Made by a program: the position numbers and the translations under genes
Source of the DNA: Chaenocephalus aceratus
Taxonomy: Eukaryota; Chordata; Actinopteri; Perciformes; Channichthyidae
DNA: 64,000 nucleotides
NCBI GenBank assembly: GCA_023974075.1
Contig: CM043788.1
Coordinates: 19,243,928 to 19,307,927, forward strand
Direction of reading: 5' to 3'
The notes under the pieces: model-generated
What the model was told of the DNA's origin: nothing
Databases searched by the model: none
What the model saw: only the letters and a program-made list of their open reading frames with translations
Shown: positions 11,891-25,559 of the stretch, piece by piece
Numbering within the stretch: position 1 is the first letter of the stretch
How the letters are laid out: every line of letters begins with the position of its first letter

Positions 11891-13436
11891 TCAGTTTGCA
11901 GATTGTTTTGGTTTGGATGATTGTGGTAGGCATGGTGATGAAGCCGGGGGAGATGGTGCGCGTCTCTGCTTTGGTGATTTTGGTGGGCGTCGTTGAGGAG
12001 CGGGGGTAAAGGACATGCTGCCAGCCCTGCGTATCGCCTTAGTCTGGTCTTTGAAATCCAGGAAGGAATCGGTGCCAGCCCTCTGTATCTCCTTCTTGTG
12101 TTCCACGATCTCCAGGAGGGTGGGCAAGGGCGAAAGGGTGAACGGAGTATCCTCAAAGGCGTTGACAGGGGGGGGGGTGACGGGCGGTGGGGACTCCTCC
12201 GTGTGTTTCATAGGTCTCCCATAATCAGAACATTCCTCAGGCGGGTGCAGTGATACTTCTTCAGGGTTTTCTGCGCGATGTGTTGTGTCTATCTCCTGTT
12301 TTGATTCCTCTTGCCGCTTGTCCTTGGCAGAGGGAACAGATTGATGACGCAAGCAGTTGAATATGTTAGAGATAAACAATTTCACTCCTGACTTGTTCAG
12401 GCAAACTCCATTTGCCTTGAAAAGATGTCTGCGGTCCCAGAAAAAGTTAAAATTGTCAATAAAATGCACAGAATGGTCAGTACAGGCAGTTGAAAGCCAG
12501 GTGTTCAGTGCAAACAATCTGCTGAATCTCTCCACTCCTCTTCTGACTGGCGGTAGAGGGCCACTGATGAACACCTCTGCATTTAGAGAGCTGGCAGTTT
12601 CCAACAGACATTTAAAGTCTTTTTTCAGCACTTCTGACTCTTGTTTCACAACATCATTTGTTCCAATATGTAGTACCACATTCTTCACAGTCGGATGTTC
12701 AGCCCCAATATGCAGGATCTTCTCAGCCAAGTCAGAGACTGTATCCTTAGGAAAACAGAGTACTTTGGTGTTGTTCTTACTACACAGACCTTTTACATCT
12801 CTTACAGCAGAGTCACCCACAATCAGAGTTTCAGGCCCAGTCGTTAGCTTTCCCTCTAGCCTTTTACTTTTGGAGTAGCTATTGGTCCTTACCCTGCTGT
12901 GTGAAGAGGACGGGTTATCCAGGTCATCAGAAAGAGATCTCCGGCTCTCGGTCAGCGGAGCGTATCTGTTCTGGATTGGCACACTTGGTGGTTTAGGAGG
13001 ATTTTTTGTAATTCTCCCTTTAGCAGCTGTCCACTGCTGTTTAGGGGTTGAAGAGGCGCTTGTGTGATAACAATGCAGGCCAGCCGGTCGCATCACATAT
13101 TTCAGAGTGTTGGGCTCTGCCCGTTATCCTTCCTCCCAAATCCCATGAAAATGATTTACTCTTAGGCTTTGCACCCAGAGAGTTCCAGGGAGGACCACCA
13201 CTTGTAGATTTATGACCCGGTACACAGCCCTCCTGTTCCTTGGAATCCTTGTAGCTGCTAACTAGCTGTGAGTTAGCATACCCTTTTCCATTATTTTGCA
13301 ACACTGGTAAAGTGGTGTCATTCCCACAACATAGTCCATTCACTTCCACGTTAACTTCCAGCCGTTGCATTTTCATTTCCAGCATGGCCATCTTCTGTAG
13401 AAGTTTGTGGAAGTCATCTGTAGAGAACGGAGGCAT
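11891..13436 (-). pseudogene. L2 LINE ORF1 copy 1: coiled-coil plus SGNH/GDSL esterase-like protein, one frameshift
   Basis: The protein starts at 13436 with MPPFSTDDFHKLLQKMAMLE, a short heptad-like helix. A basic, Pro/Ser-rich linker follows, then an esterase-like domain with TLIVGDSAVRDVKG (block I, Ser nucleophile) and VVLHIGTNDVV (block III, Asn). The C-terminal third is Pro-rich. A small deletion relative to copy 2 near 13060 shifts the frame, so the N-terminal 120 residues and the rest are in different frames. Block V, where Asp and His are expected as DGxH, reads NGVC (12401-12412). ORF1 proteins of CR1/L2-type LINEs often carry such esterase domains; their role in retrotransposition is not settled. 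Confidence 0.8.
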
Positions 13437-15590
13437 TTTTCTACCAACTAGCTTAAGCTAAATAGCATGCAGTGCAGTAGCCTACCAGGCTTTAGCTGTT
13501 GCTAGGCCACGCTATTGTAAGACTGGGGTCGCCGTAAAAATGCTGAAATATGGCTGAAAACCTCCGTCTATTTACGAAGATGAACTGTCCCAGTGATAGG
13601 TTAATGTCCAGGAGCCGCTGCTCGAAGTTTTCAGAGAATAAGAATAGGAAAATCAGCATAAAAAGTAAGCAGAGGCAGGAGCAAGCAGAAAAGCGTCTGC
13701 ACTGTAAGAAAGATAAGCAGAAGTCAGAAAGATAAGCAGAAGTATCAGGATTATCTCTTAATCTTTCAAAATGTGAATTACTCCCTATCCATTCATGTGA
13801 TGATTCCGTTATTGACTCTATTAGAGTGGTACCTGAAGTGAAATATTTAGGAATAACATTATCTAAAAATTATATCAGGAGAGAAGATCTTAATATTTGT
13901 AACCGTATCACAGATATGAAGAAATCTCTCAGTCGTTGGTTAACTAGAGATCTTACTATTTTTTTATTGAGTTCTTCTTACTAAAGCAGAAGGTATATCT
14001 AAACTTATTTATCCATGCCACTCGTGTTTTGTCTCTTCGGCCAATATTAAAAAAACCAACTCAATTATTTTCCAATTCTTGTGGAGAAATAAAACTCACT
14101 ACATTAAAAAGTCACAGCTTGTTAAAGAATATGATAAAGGCGGAATTAAAGCTTTAGACTTTGAATCAATGATTGGAACAATTAAAATAAAATGGTTGAA
14201 AGCTTTTTTGTCCCAGCCAGAATCCATGTGGTTCCATATTCCAAAGGCCATATTTAAACGTCTAGGAGGGTTTGATTTTCTTTTAAAATGTGATTTTGAG
14301 GTTAATAAGATTCCGACCAAATTGTCAAATTTTCATAAGCAGGTACTTCATTATTGGAAAATGATATTTACCCACAATTTTTCTCCTCATGGATCTACTT
14401 TATGGAACAATAGAGTGATTATTATAAACAGAAAATCCTTGTTTAGGAGTGATTGGTATGAGAGGGGTATTTTGTTTGTTAGTGATTTACTAGATTGCAA
14501 TGGTAAACTGCTAGATGTTTTGGCTTTTTCAACGAAATACAATATAACGTGTACTGCTAAAGATTATAACAAAATCTGTAAAGCAATTCCTCTACCACTT
14601 ATTGAAATGATTCATAATACTTTACTGTACTCAAATGTTGTATCAGTTTTACCTAATTTGGAATTTATTGGCGATACTCTTAAGAATAACAAATCTATTA
14701 ATGCTTCTTTGAAATCCCACTTTTTTCACAATTTGAACAGAGGCTTATTTCCACAAGGGACCGATTTAGACACTTTATCTGTAATGGAAAAAGCTCTCAC
14801 TTATTTTATAAAATGGCCTATTTCTCCTAAAGCAAAAGAAACTCATTTTAAAATTGTTCATAAAATCTACCCGGTTTCTACTTTTTTAAATTCAAGATTT
14901 AAATTTGAAGTGGAACCATGTTCCTTTTGTAATCTATCTGATGAATCGTTGGAACATTTATTTTTCTCATGCCCTTTTTCCAAATTGTTTTGGTCGAATG
15001 TGAGAGATTGGTTGTTACTTAAATTAACAAACATTCCGGCTTTCAAAATATATCACATTTTATATTATATGGATAATTTGGATTCTCCCATATCTGATTT
15101 GGTAAATATAATTATTATTTTGGGTAAATATCATTTACATTGTAGTAAATGGAGAGGAGGCAAGCCCTCCTTTCACTGTTTCATAAATGAGTTCAAGTAC
15201 TTTTTTCTGTCCCTTAGGAAAATACAATCTTGTAACATGTCTATAAAGATTTGCAATGACATTTCCAAATGGTTATTATTTTAAGTAAGCTTAATGCCTC
15301 TCAAATGTTTTTGTGCCTTTATGCTTTTTTCTCTCCCCCTGGCTCTTATTGGATGTATTTTTTTTTGTCTTATTGTGAATGGATGTCTTGCACTTATGTT
15401 GATAAGTTGATGATATCCTCACCGACGTTTTGTATGTTTTAAAAATGTTCAATAAAAAAAATAAAAAAAATAAAAATAAAAAGTACACGGCGGTACACGA
15501 TGGTACACGATGGTACACGACACGCCCACCAGACACGACACTACGGTGGCTGAGAAGGGTCTAGCTGCGGCCGCGGACAGTGGAGATTAA

Positions 15591-16279
15591 GGCCCATTCC
15601 CAAACCGCCCCCTACACCCTACCCCTACACCCTACCCCTCCGTTTGCGCGTTCACGCGGAGGGTCCGCCATATTGAGGGCTGTTCCAAAGCAACGAGTGT
15701 GGAAGGGGAGTGGGCTATCAAGCCCTCAAACAGCGAGTCTGCAGCGGTGCTGACTTGAGACCGGTCTCTACCTGACCGGAGTCACGCTGTGTGTGTCCGT
15801 CAGGAAACACGCTGTTTACAAGTAGTTCCAGCAAACATCCACTGATAAACTGCGATGTTAACAACCTCATATGTTTTTAATTTAGGATCATACCTGTGTT
15901 TAGTCTAGAAAAAGGTAAATGTGTGCATTTTATTATAAAGTTGTGTATATTTACAGACCGTTGCAAAAACTAAGAAGCTTATAAACATCAGGTTTAAAAC
16001 TAAAAGAGCTTTGAAACTCAATGAAAGATGTTTGGAGTTTTATTTGAGTTATTAAATTAAACTTTTTGTCTAAGAGATGCTGATTTGAAACCGTTGTTAC
16101 ATACAGTTACGGCATTTCCTGTTTCTGCCGGAGAGAGGGGAGGCCATCCCAAAGCTTGCTGCTGGATTTACTCCCTCCATCTGACAGGAGGGAGCCTCGT
16201 TGAGCTGCGAGTGTGGCTACAGACGGAGTTCACTCCATCACGGAGGGGTAGGGTCGAGGGAGTGGTTTGGGATTGGGCC
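15591..16279. mobile_element. MITE-like element G with GGCCCATTCCCAAACC ends
   Basis: The left end GGCCCATTCCCAAACCGCCC is inverted at the right as GTGGTTTGGGATTGGGCC. CCTACCCCTCCG and its complement lie further in. The flanks TAA and TGA could be a decayed 3-bp duplication, which would suggest PIF/Harbinger, but this is weak. No coding capacity is seen. Confidence 0.55.
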
Positions 16280-16476
16280 TGAATCAAGCCCCCAGGAGTG
16301 CGCCGGAGTCTTGTGGCCAAACGGCGGTACTACACTTCCTTTGTGGTCTCTAACTCGTTGGATAATTTTTTTTAAACTAAATAAACTACCCAGTGTGAAC
16401 GTTCCCGGGTAGCAGTTCTCTTCCCTCCCTTCAATCTAACCCTTCCCTTCCCCCCATCCTAACCCTAACCACTCCC

Positions 16477-18376
16477 CAGAGCCATTTAATAGAAGAGTTA
16501 CGACATCTCCGTTCACTCCAATGGACCACTTTTTTACAGCAATGGCGGATCGTGGAGCCTCTCAATCGTTCCCCGGAATTTAGCGCCAAGGCTGGCAGAG
16601 CTGTGGAGTTGCAGCATAATAGACCGTTCGTGACGGACTTTTAAAGGTAAGAAGAAGTTTAAAGATGTATATTGCGGATATTATCAGTACATCTGATTCA
16701 AATGAACATGTGTATTAAAGGATGTCAGTGGATTATCCCTAAATTAGTAGATTTAGGGAACGTTTACAGATAACAGATTAAGCTAGCATACCGAAGCAAG
16801 TTAGCAACACACGTTGAACAGCCTTTCAATTGTACATTCCGTTCTCTCTATGTCATTTCGTCCAACGTGTTGAATTAGAGAAGAGGGGCTTCTAAACGGG
16901 ATTGTATGCGGGGGTGGAGGGAGTTAAATATTAGATAAATATAACTTTGGTGCGTGTAAGAGTGAGTGTTTTTAGCAGAGCCATATTGTGTCCTTGTGAT
17001 TCTGTTGATTATTACCTGTCTGTATAATGTTGCAGCTCAGCTGATTCTGGATTGATGGCAAAGGGAGAGGGACTTAAGTGAGAGTGAAAACACAAGGTAC
17101 GTTTAATACTACTGTTTTATATAAGTAAACACCTTATCTCCCCAAGGCAATAGGTGTGCTATATAGGTGTGTATAACCCTTTCTCCTGTCTGTTGCTCCC
17201 TCTCTCAGCACAAGAACCAGAGGGGGATTCAATGGAGCCTGAATACCTGCACTGAGACCCTCACCCTGCACCCTGAGTCTCAACTCTCAGTGTTTTTCAA
17301 GCCTTTCCCTGTTTTTTTGTATTAAACAAAACATTAAGCTCTCCCAATGGTGTGGTTTTCGTTTTGTGAAAAAGTGCAAATGCAGTGTTTGTATATAAAT
17401 CACATATTTTGTTGCTGTTGGTCGTGAAATTGCTCCTGCTGACTTGAGCCAGCCATTTTGTCCTCCGCTCTGTGTCAGTGGGGAAGCCGTACATTCGTAC
17501 TCCTTTCTCTGAGCGATTTGAGCATCCCCAGGCAGCACAGCAAACCATGGTGGCGACTAGGAGGCAGCACAGCAAACCATGGTGGCGACTAGGAGGCAGC
17601 ACAGCAAACCAGGACAACACGGAGGAAAAGGCACCGACAAACTGCATGATATGCTCTTCAATGTTTATTGAATTCCATGTATTTGCAATGGATGTTCCTA
17701 AAGCAACACATTTAACATCATCATCATCATCATCATCATCATATGCTGCTAGTCCTGCTGCTGCTGCTGCTAGTCCTTTGATAGTCACCTGTCCTTTCTG
17801 AAAGCCATAAAGACGACATTAGTCATTGAGATAACTTGTGTCCTCAATTACCAGGGGATTACTGAAACTACCATGGATTTAAGAAAATGGTAGAAATGAA
17901 TCCAATCTGAATTTTAAAGCATTACTTTAGATCCCCTCCCTCTAAATGTATCAATAAACATTAGAAAGTGATGCTCCTGACTACCATACAAGTTTAAGAA
18001 GATACTATTGGTTTGAAAGAATTCAAAGCTATAAATAAACAGCAACAGGCTCTTTAACCAAGGCACTGTTAGTAACATGTAAACTAGTTATTCACACTAA
18101 TCCTAATATTATCACTTAATATTAGCAAATTCGATTTTATTTTTGAAAACATATTGATGTAAATACATACACATATCGATTTGTTGTATAAATATTGCAA
18201 ATCAAAACCTTTATTCACTAATAATTACCAAAAATCGTAGTTCTATCTCCTGTTATCAATGCATTCACATTGCCCGCCATGAACTTCCGGGGAACGATCC
18301 CTCGTCTACATGAACCACGTGACGATAACCGTTTTTGGACTTCCGGTGTCGTAACTCTTCTATCTATATGGCGCTG
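16477..18376 (-). mobile_element. P-like element B (THAP type), non-autonomous
   Basis: The ends read inward CAGAGCCATTTAATAGAAGA and CAGCGCCATATAGATAGAAG, and both continue with GTTACGACA. The 8-bp CCACTCCC is duplicated exactly at 16469-16476 and 18377-18384. A further shared block, GTTCCCCGGAA, lies in each arm. The element carries a THAP-domain exon on the minus strand and a (CAT)n/(GCT)n stretch at 17716-17772. No transposase core is found in its 1.9 kb. Confidence 0.78.
17297..17548 (-). pseudogene. THAP zinc-finger exon of P-like element B
   Basis: From ATG at 17548 (minus) the frame reads MVCCAAWGCSNRSEKGVRMY and continues with GFPTDTERRTKWLAQVSRSN. This is a clear THAP N-terminal domain with the Cys-x(2-4)-Cys start, the basic RRxKW segment and a following FTTNSNKIC that supplies the next Cys. 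The expected CxxHF step reads CDLYT, so either a splice donor is near 17395 or the finger is broken. A unit of about 31 bp containing this ATG is repeated upstream at 17531-17610. THAP domains are the DNA-binding part of P transposases. Confidence 0.65.
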
Positions 18377-18465
18377 CCACTCCCTACCTTTTTACCTAAT
18401 CCTAATCTTCCTTCCTCCCTCCTAAACCCCAAAACCTCTCCTACTGTAAGAAATTAAAATCAATA

Positions 18466-18655
18466 TTTATACTACATGGGCTGTATGATGTAAATCTCGT
18501 CAATTCGCTTTTAACGGTGGTGCCTCTCAGCCACCGTAGTGTCGTGTCAGGTGGGCGTGGAAATTAAAATCAATGTGGCTGTATGATGTAAATCTCGTCA
18601 ATTCGCTTTTAACGGTGGTGACTCTCAGCCACCGTAGTGTCGTGTCAGGTGGGCG
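18466..18655. repeat. Direct tandem duplication (~90 bp x2) in the right arm of element E
   Basis: The block running from AATTAAAATCAAT through CTCGTCAATTCGCTTTTAAC to GTGTCGTGTCAGGTGGGCGT occurs twice in a row, with a few differences. It forms the inner part of the right terminal repeat. Confidence 0.8.
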
Positions 18656-18799
18656 TGTCGTGTACCATCGTGTACCGCCGTGTACTGGCCGCGGCCGCAG
18701 CTAGACCATATTGAAACGCAGTGCGGCACCGGCACTTGCAGAGAGTGAAAGCATGTGAGGAGGGATGCTAGTACTTAGCCTACATACGTGTGTTGTACC

Positions 18800-18911
18800 A
18801 TGTTTCAACGACCAACAAAGTCAGGCTCTAAGAAAAGAAGAGAAAGGAGAGAAAGACAAGCGAGAGGGACTAAAGGGCGACAGTATGTCACCCAGTTTTT
18901 CACAAGAAAAG
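18800..18911 (+). pseudogene. Putative first coding exon of hAT element X
   Basis: The frame starts MFQRPTKSGSKKRRERRERQ and runs on through ARGTKGRQYVTQFF. This short basic N-terminus with an SG-KKR pattern resembles the start of ZMYM/TTF-type hAT proteins. The related copy at 36617 gives a parallel frame starting MSQRLTKSGFQKRKERRERQ, and there the exon may end at a GTGGGT donor. No transposase domain remains in X, so the element is non-autonomous. The assignment rests on the two copies agreeing and on general resemblance. Confidence 0.4.
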
Positions 18912-19860
18912 GTGGGTGTGGTCCATGAGTGGTGGAAATTAGTCTGTTAGCTAATGTTTTTTTGTTTACTAAGCTGACATTAAGTACTGATAATATCTTT
19001 ACAGAAAATTCAGACGTCTTTCATTTCACTGCTCTTTTAGCTGACATTTAAAGGTATGGTAGGTAATTCACTTCAGAAACACTTTTTGTTATATTCCATG
19101 GAATGCTCTTAACATCCCGATAGCAATGAATATATTAAATGCTTTGACAACAAATACATACAAAAATGTAATCTGTGGAAGCTGTGGCGCTGTAAAAAGC
19201 ATGACCAATCATCTGAGCCGGCCCGGCTAAAATAACTGGATGGCCTACCTGCCTGTCAGCCTTCCATCTGTGCAAAAACTTATCTCGTGCCCTCATTGGT
19301 CATGTGCGCGTTCGTGTGTGTTGAAGGAGGGGCTCTGTAAGGAACTCTGAAGGAAGGGGCAGATTTTTTTCGGTTGTGTACTTTCAAATTCTAGCACACT
19401 CGAGCTGGTTTCTCCATTCGTACCTACCTACCTTTAATTATGCAGGCACATTTTTAGCGCCTATTCATACTAAATCAGTTGTCCCTCCCCCTGGTGCCAG
19501 GTCCAACAGATCCATCTTTAGGCTCAGCAGCCCTGTCCCCCCATAAGGCTGAACCTGAACCAGCTTTTCTCCCAACTGAAGGAGGTGAGCAGCATTGTGT
19601 TGAATGACATGCCACTTAACATATCTGAAGGGAGACTGGAATACAAAATATATATATATATATATATAACAAAAAGCTAACATCTAATTTAAATTATACA
19701 TTTCAAACACAGTATTTTCCCATATAGCCAATGATCTATATAAAACAAAAAACTGCTTTTAATCTATTTAGGATGATGGACAGTTTGAAGCATTGAGTGA
19801 TCAGTCTGTATTAGGTAAACAAAATGTTAATCGCCGACATTTTGGTTATGATATTAATAC

Positions 19861-20558
19861 TAGGGCCGGGACTTTAACGCGTTAATTAATTACACAAAAA
19901 TGAACGCGTTAAAAAAAACGCACTTTAATCGCACTTATTTTTGCACAGCGGAACGTTTCTCACTGGATGAGTTTCAGGCGTACCGATTATACTGGAGCAC
20001 CAACTAACGTTCATGACTTCAGCATGGGACTTCAAACAACAACAAACCACGGTGAACAATAGTCAAACATGAACGAACAAGCTGATGAGACCGCTTTGGT
20101 CGGCCCCGTGGATGGGAAATTTTGTTTTAAAAAACGGACGGATGGAAGCGTCGACAAGAGCACGGTTGTGTGCAAATTATGCAAAAAAGAATGTGCATAT
20201 CACCGCAGCACATCAAGCCTAAAGTATCACCTAAATGTAAAGCATGTAGCAGCTAGCATGTAGCAGTTAGCCCGACTCCGAGTGCAAGGAACCACACCCT
20301 GACCCAACCCACACTCAACTAGATGACTGGTTTCAGGGCCAGGATAAGTAAGTCCACGTCTGAGAAAATAACCAACTCCCTGGCTCACTGGATTGCACTC
20401 GACTGTAGACCACTTGGAGTAACATCCATGTGAAAATTGCTTCTCACTGTTCTCAGGTCAAATATGTATATTTGATTAAAAATGCGATTAATTTCGATTA
20501 ATTAATTACAAAGCCTCTAATTAATTAGATTAATTTTTTTAATCGAGTCCCGGCTCTA
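19861..20558 (+). mobile_element. BED-finger hAT element A, non-autonomous
   Basis: The ends TAGGGCCGGGACT and (reverse complement) TAGAGCCGGGACT are flanked by the exact 8-bp ATTAATAC (19853-19860 and 20559-20566), which fits the hAT nTnnnnAn pattern. The element is 698 bp. Sub-terminal GCGTTAA and TTAATTAATTA words flank a single BED-finger exon. It is inserted in the right part of element X. Confidence 0.88.
20069..20263 (+). CDS. BED zinc-finger fragment of hAT element A
   Basis: This 64-residue open frame contains KFCFKKRTDGSVDKSTVVCK and LCKKE, then LKYHLNVKH. The CxxC and HxxxxH spacing is that of a BED finger, the N-terminal DNA-binding module of many hAT transposases. The dimerisation and catalytic parts are absent; the element goes straight to its 3' end after the finger. 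A short BED-only protein could bind the element's sub-terminal repeats, but nothing here shows that it is expressed. Confidence 0.55.
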   Translation: MNEQADETALVGPVDGKFCFKKRTDGSVDKSTVVCKLCKKECAYHRSTSSLKYHLNVKHVAASM

Positions 20559-20742
20559 ATTAATACTAATGTTATTATATTAAAGCAGGGCTGGGGAACC
20601 TCCGGCCCCCGGTCCATATACGGACCACTAGACCATTTGGTACGGCCCTCGAGGTAATTTATAAACAAAGTGGCCTCTGCCTGGTGGTGGGGCCCAATGT
20701 GATATATTTTCATGGGGTCCAAAATCCCTGGCGGCGCCCCTG

Positions 20743-21129
20743 CCTGCATGTGGGGATTGCCCACAGGGTCATTTTTTTTATGCGGTGCCTTTGGTGTCCC
20801 CAGTACAAAATATGTTGTTTTTTGTCTAAATCTGGACAAATACTAATTAAATTTCGTTTTTAATGTGTGTTCAATTGTTAATTTATTATTAATACAATGA
20901 AATGCACATCTAAGTTTTTTTTTCATTTTAAAAGCTTTGGTTAAAGGGATATCAAGGAGTTTTTCCATGTCCCCACTGCTGGTCATTCAACTTAGATCTA
21001 AAATATAGCTATTAAAAACAAATTAATTTATAAATATGTTATTATTATTTTATTTAACTTGTCAAAATCTATCTAATCAAATAATGTTTTTATTCAAATT
21101 GTAAAAAAAAAAAAAGGTTTAATGTTTGT
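20743..21129. other. No gene seen; AT-rich flank
   Basis: This is right flank of element X followed by AT-rich DNA. I see no coding sequence or complete repeat. Confidence 0.4.
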
Positions 21130-21801
21130 CGCTCTCCACCCTGTTGAGCTGTGTTTCTGTCCCTTTAAGAAAAATACATATTTCTCAGTGACATCACACC
21201 TATGAAATTAAATGACACCAGAGGCGGGAAATTCAACTGAAGTAAGCTGTGTGGGTTTCTACTGCTCTTACAACTGATTTGGATGTTTCTGTCAATTTTG
21301 TTTAATATGTTTGAACATAATATGTCCAACCTGGCCTAAGTATGAAGGATATTAATCGAATTCTATTATTTTAAAAAGTTTCTTTAAAAAGTGATTGATT
21401 CCTCATAAAGTATCCAAGGTCATGCTAGCAAATATGCTAACACAGGTAGGGTAAAGGCTAACTTTTGTTCAAAATGTCCACCCTGTTAGTGTCCACCCTG
21501 TTAGGCTTATTCAATAACAGGGTGGACAACATCCTAACAGGGTGGATATGTAAGTATTGTTTACTTATTACAACATTTGTTAATATTATATTATTTATTG
21601 TTATATTATTATATTACTATTATAACATTATAATAATGTTTTTATAATATAATAAATTATCACCACCATTAGATCTATAGGCACAACACAAACTGCTGCA
21701 AAAAATCCTAGGGAAACACTGATGGGTATATTATCTAGTATATTATGTACACAAGGAGTATACGTATAGTACTTAAAGTAATGGCATGCATTTGTATAGG
21801 A

Positions 21802-24567
<2,766 letters not shown>

Positions 24568-25360
24568 ACTAAAAATGTACTTGAAGTTATGTACGATGAT
24601 CAGAGCTCTTGGTTAAGGTGTTCAGGCTACCAAACCCAGTGGTGTTCCAGGAGCCACCGGTGGTGGCAAAAAACGAGCATGATTATAGTTGGCCTCAGCA
24701 AAGTGCCTCATAAAGCCTTTGCCTACCTGTTTGAGCCCTCCAAGTTTTGGTGTTGGCCTTTCTTTTTCTGTGATTTTTTTTATTAGAAATTCTGCTGAAT
24801 AAATGAATTATGAAGCAAATTACTGTCTTCTTCATTAGCTGCCATTTTCCTCAGTCTCCAACGTAGGGCAATAGCCTACGTGCCCCACAGCTGGAAAATA
24901 TGATGACATCACACAGACTTGCTCACAGGTCCTAGAGGCGTACCAAAGACCACAAATCAAATTCTGATATATTTTTTTAATTCTGTTAATATTTGTTGCT
25001 ACTCTAAAGTACACATTCTATAAGAAAACCCTGCAACCATAGACACAGCAGACCTTTGGGACTGAGATAGCCTTATGAAGAAGCAAAGGCAGAGACAGAT
25101 ACACAAAGTTGCAGCTCCAGCTCCAAATAGTGGGTAGATCAAACCAAAACGATTTGATATATTCAAACAATTTTAATAATTTACTATAAAAGATTGTTTT
25201 AACAATAGAATTAATACTGTGTAATATTTTAACCAATAATTACACTTTAAAATGATAGGGCCTGGAGAGAAGGTCCTGAAGGCCCTGACGGACTTCCACT
25301 GGTGTCCACCCTGTTAGACGTATGTCCACCCTGTTAGACGTCTGTCCACCCTGTTATGTT

Positions 25361-25559
25361 GGTATTTTTCTAGCATAGTTTAATGAAAATATCAAGTGTA
25401 TATTTGTACTTTTATAAAGAAATGAGAGAGGTTGATTATATATTCTAGAAACGTTTAGTAATTTTTATTGTATTTAAGTTTTCTCATGAAAAACAGTGGA
25501 AAAATATGCCACGTTGTCATAATCTACACTTGTTTTTCTCAATATATACTACTTAAAAC
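25361..25559. other. AT-rich spacer, no gene
   Basis: Nothing recognisable is seen between element Z and the next hAT element. Confidence 0.4.

Larger units (their letters stand above)
8560..13739 (-). mobile_element. L2 (Maui-like) LINE copy 1, near full length, minus strand
   Basis: Read on the minus strand it has a 5' leader, ORF1, ORF2 and a 3' end with the AAAGTGCT-type hairpin, ending in a (TTGCC)n array (8560-8605 as GGCAA). It is inserted in the RT region of the Tx1/L1 ORF2. At most a 3-base overlap (AAG) is seen at the junctions, so there is no clear target duplication. It is very similar to the copy at 37255-44386. Confidence 0.9.
6397..15284 (+). pseudogene. Tx1/L1-type ORF2 (endonuclease-reverse transcriptase), split
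   Basis: The frame from 6397 starts MLSFISLNARGLKNNVKRKA and carries an APE-type endonuclease, with FLQETHS, IIGGDFN and LTDHCVI motifs. A one-base deletion near 7763 breaks the frame. It resumes as an RT domain from 7776 with SPGLDGITIEFYK, LIPKPNK, WRPITLL, RQGCPISPKLF and the catalytic FADD near 8480. An inserted L2 cuts it at 8559, after the residues SIFSK. The frame picks up at 13740 with VSGLSLNLSK and continues to 15284, with at least one more frameshift near 13975. The C-terminal Cys/His cluster CSFCNLSDESLEHLFFSC near 14920-14980 is typical of this clade. It cannot make a functional protein. Confidence 0.88.
6220..15481 (+). mobile_element. Tx1/L1-type non-LTR retrotransposon, 5'-truncated, interrupted by an L2
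   Basis: A 12-bp target duplication AGTACACGGCGG flanks it (6208-6219 and 15482-15493). The 3' end is an AATAAAAAAAATAAA-type A-rich tail. Without the L2 insertion it is about 4.1 kb, enough for ORF2 but not ORF1, so it is 5'-truncated. It is inserted in the left terminal repeat of element E. Confidence 0.88.

Noticed and set aside
12357..12878. 173-residue plus-strand open frame
   Set aside because: It is antisense to the L2 ORF1 esterase-like domain and is mirrored over copy 2 at 38176-38652; it has no motif of its own.
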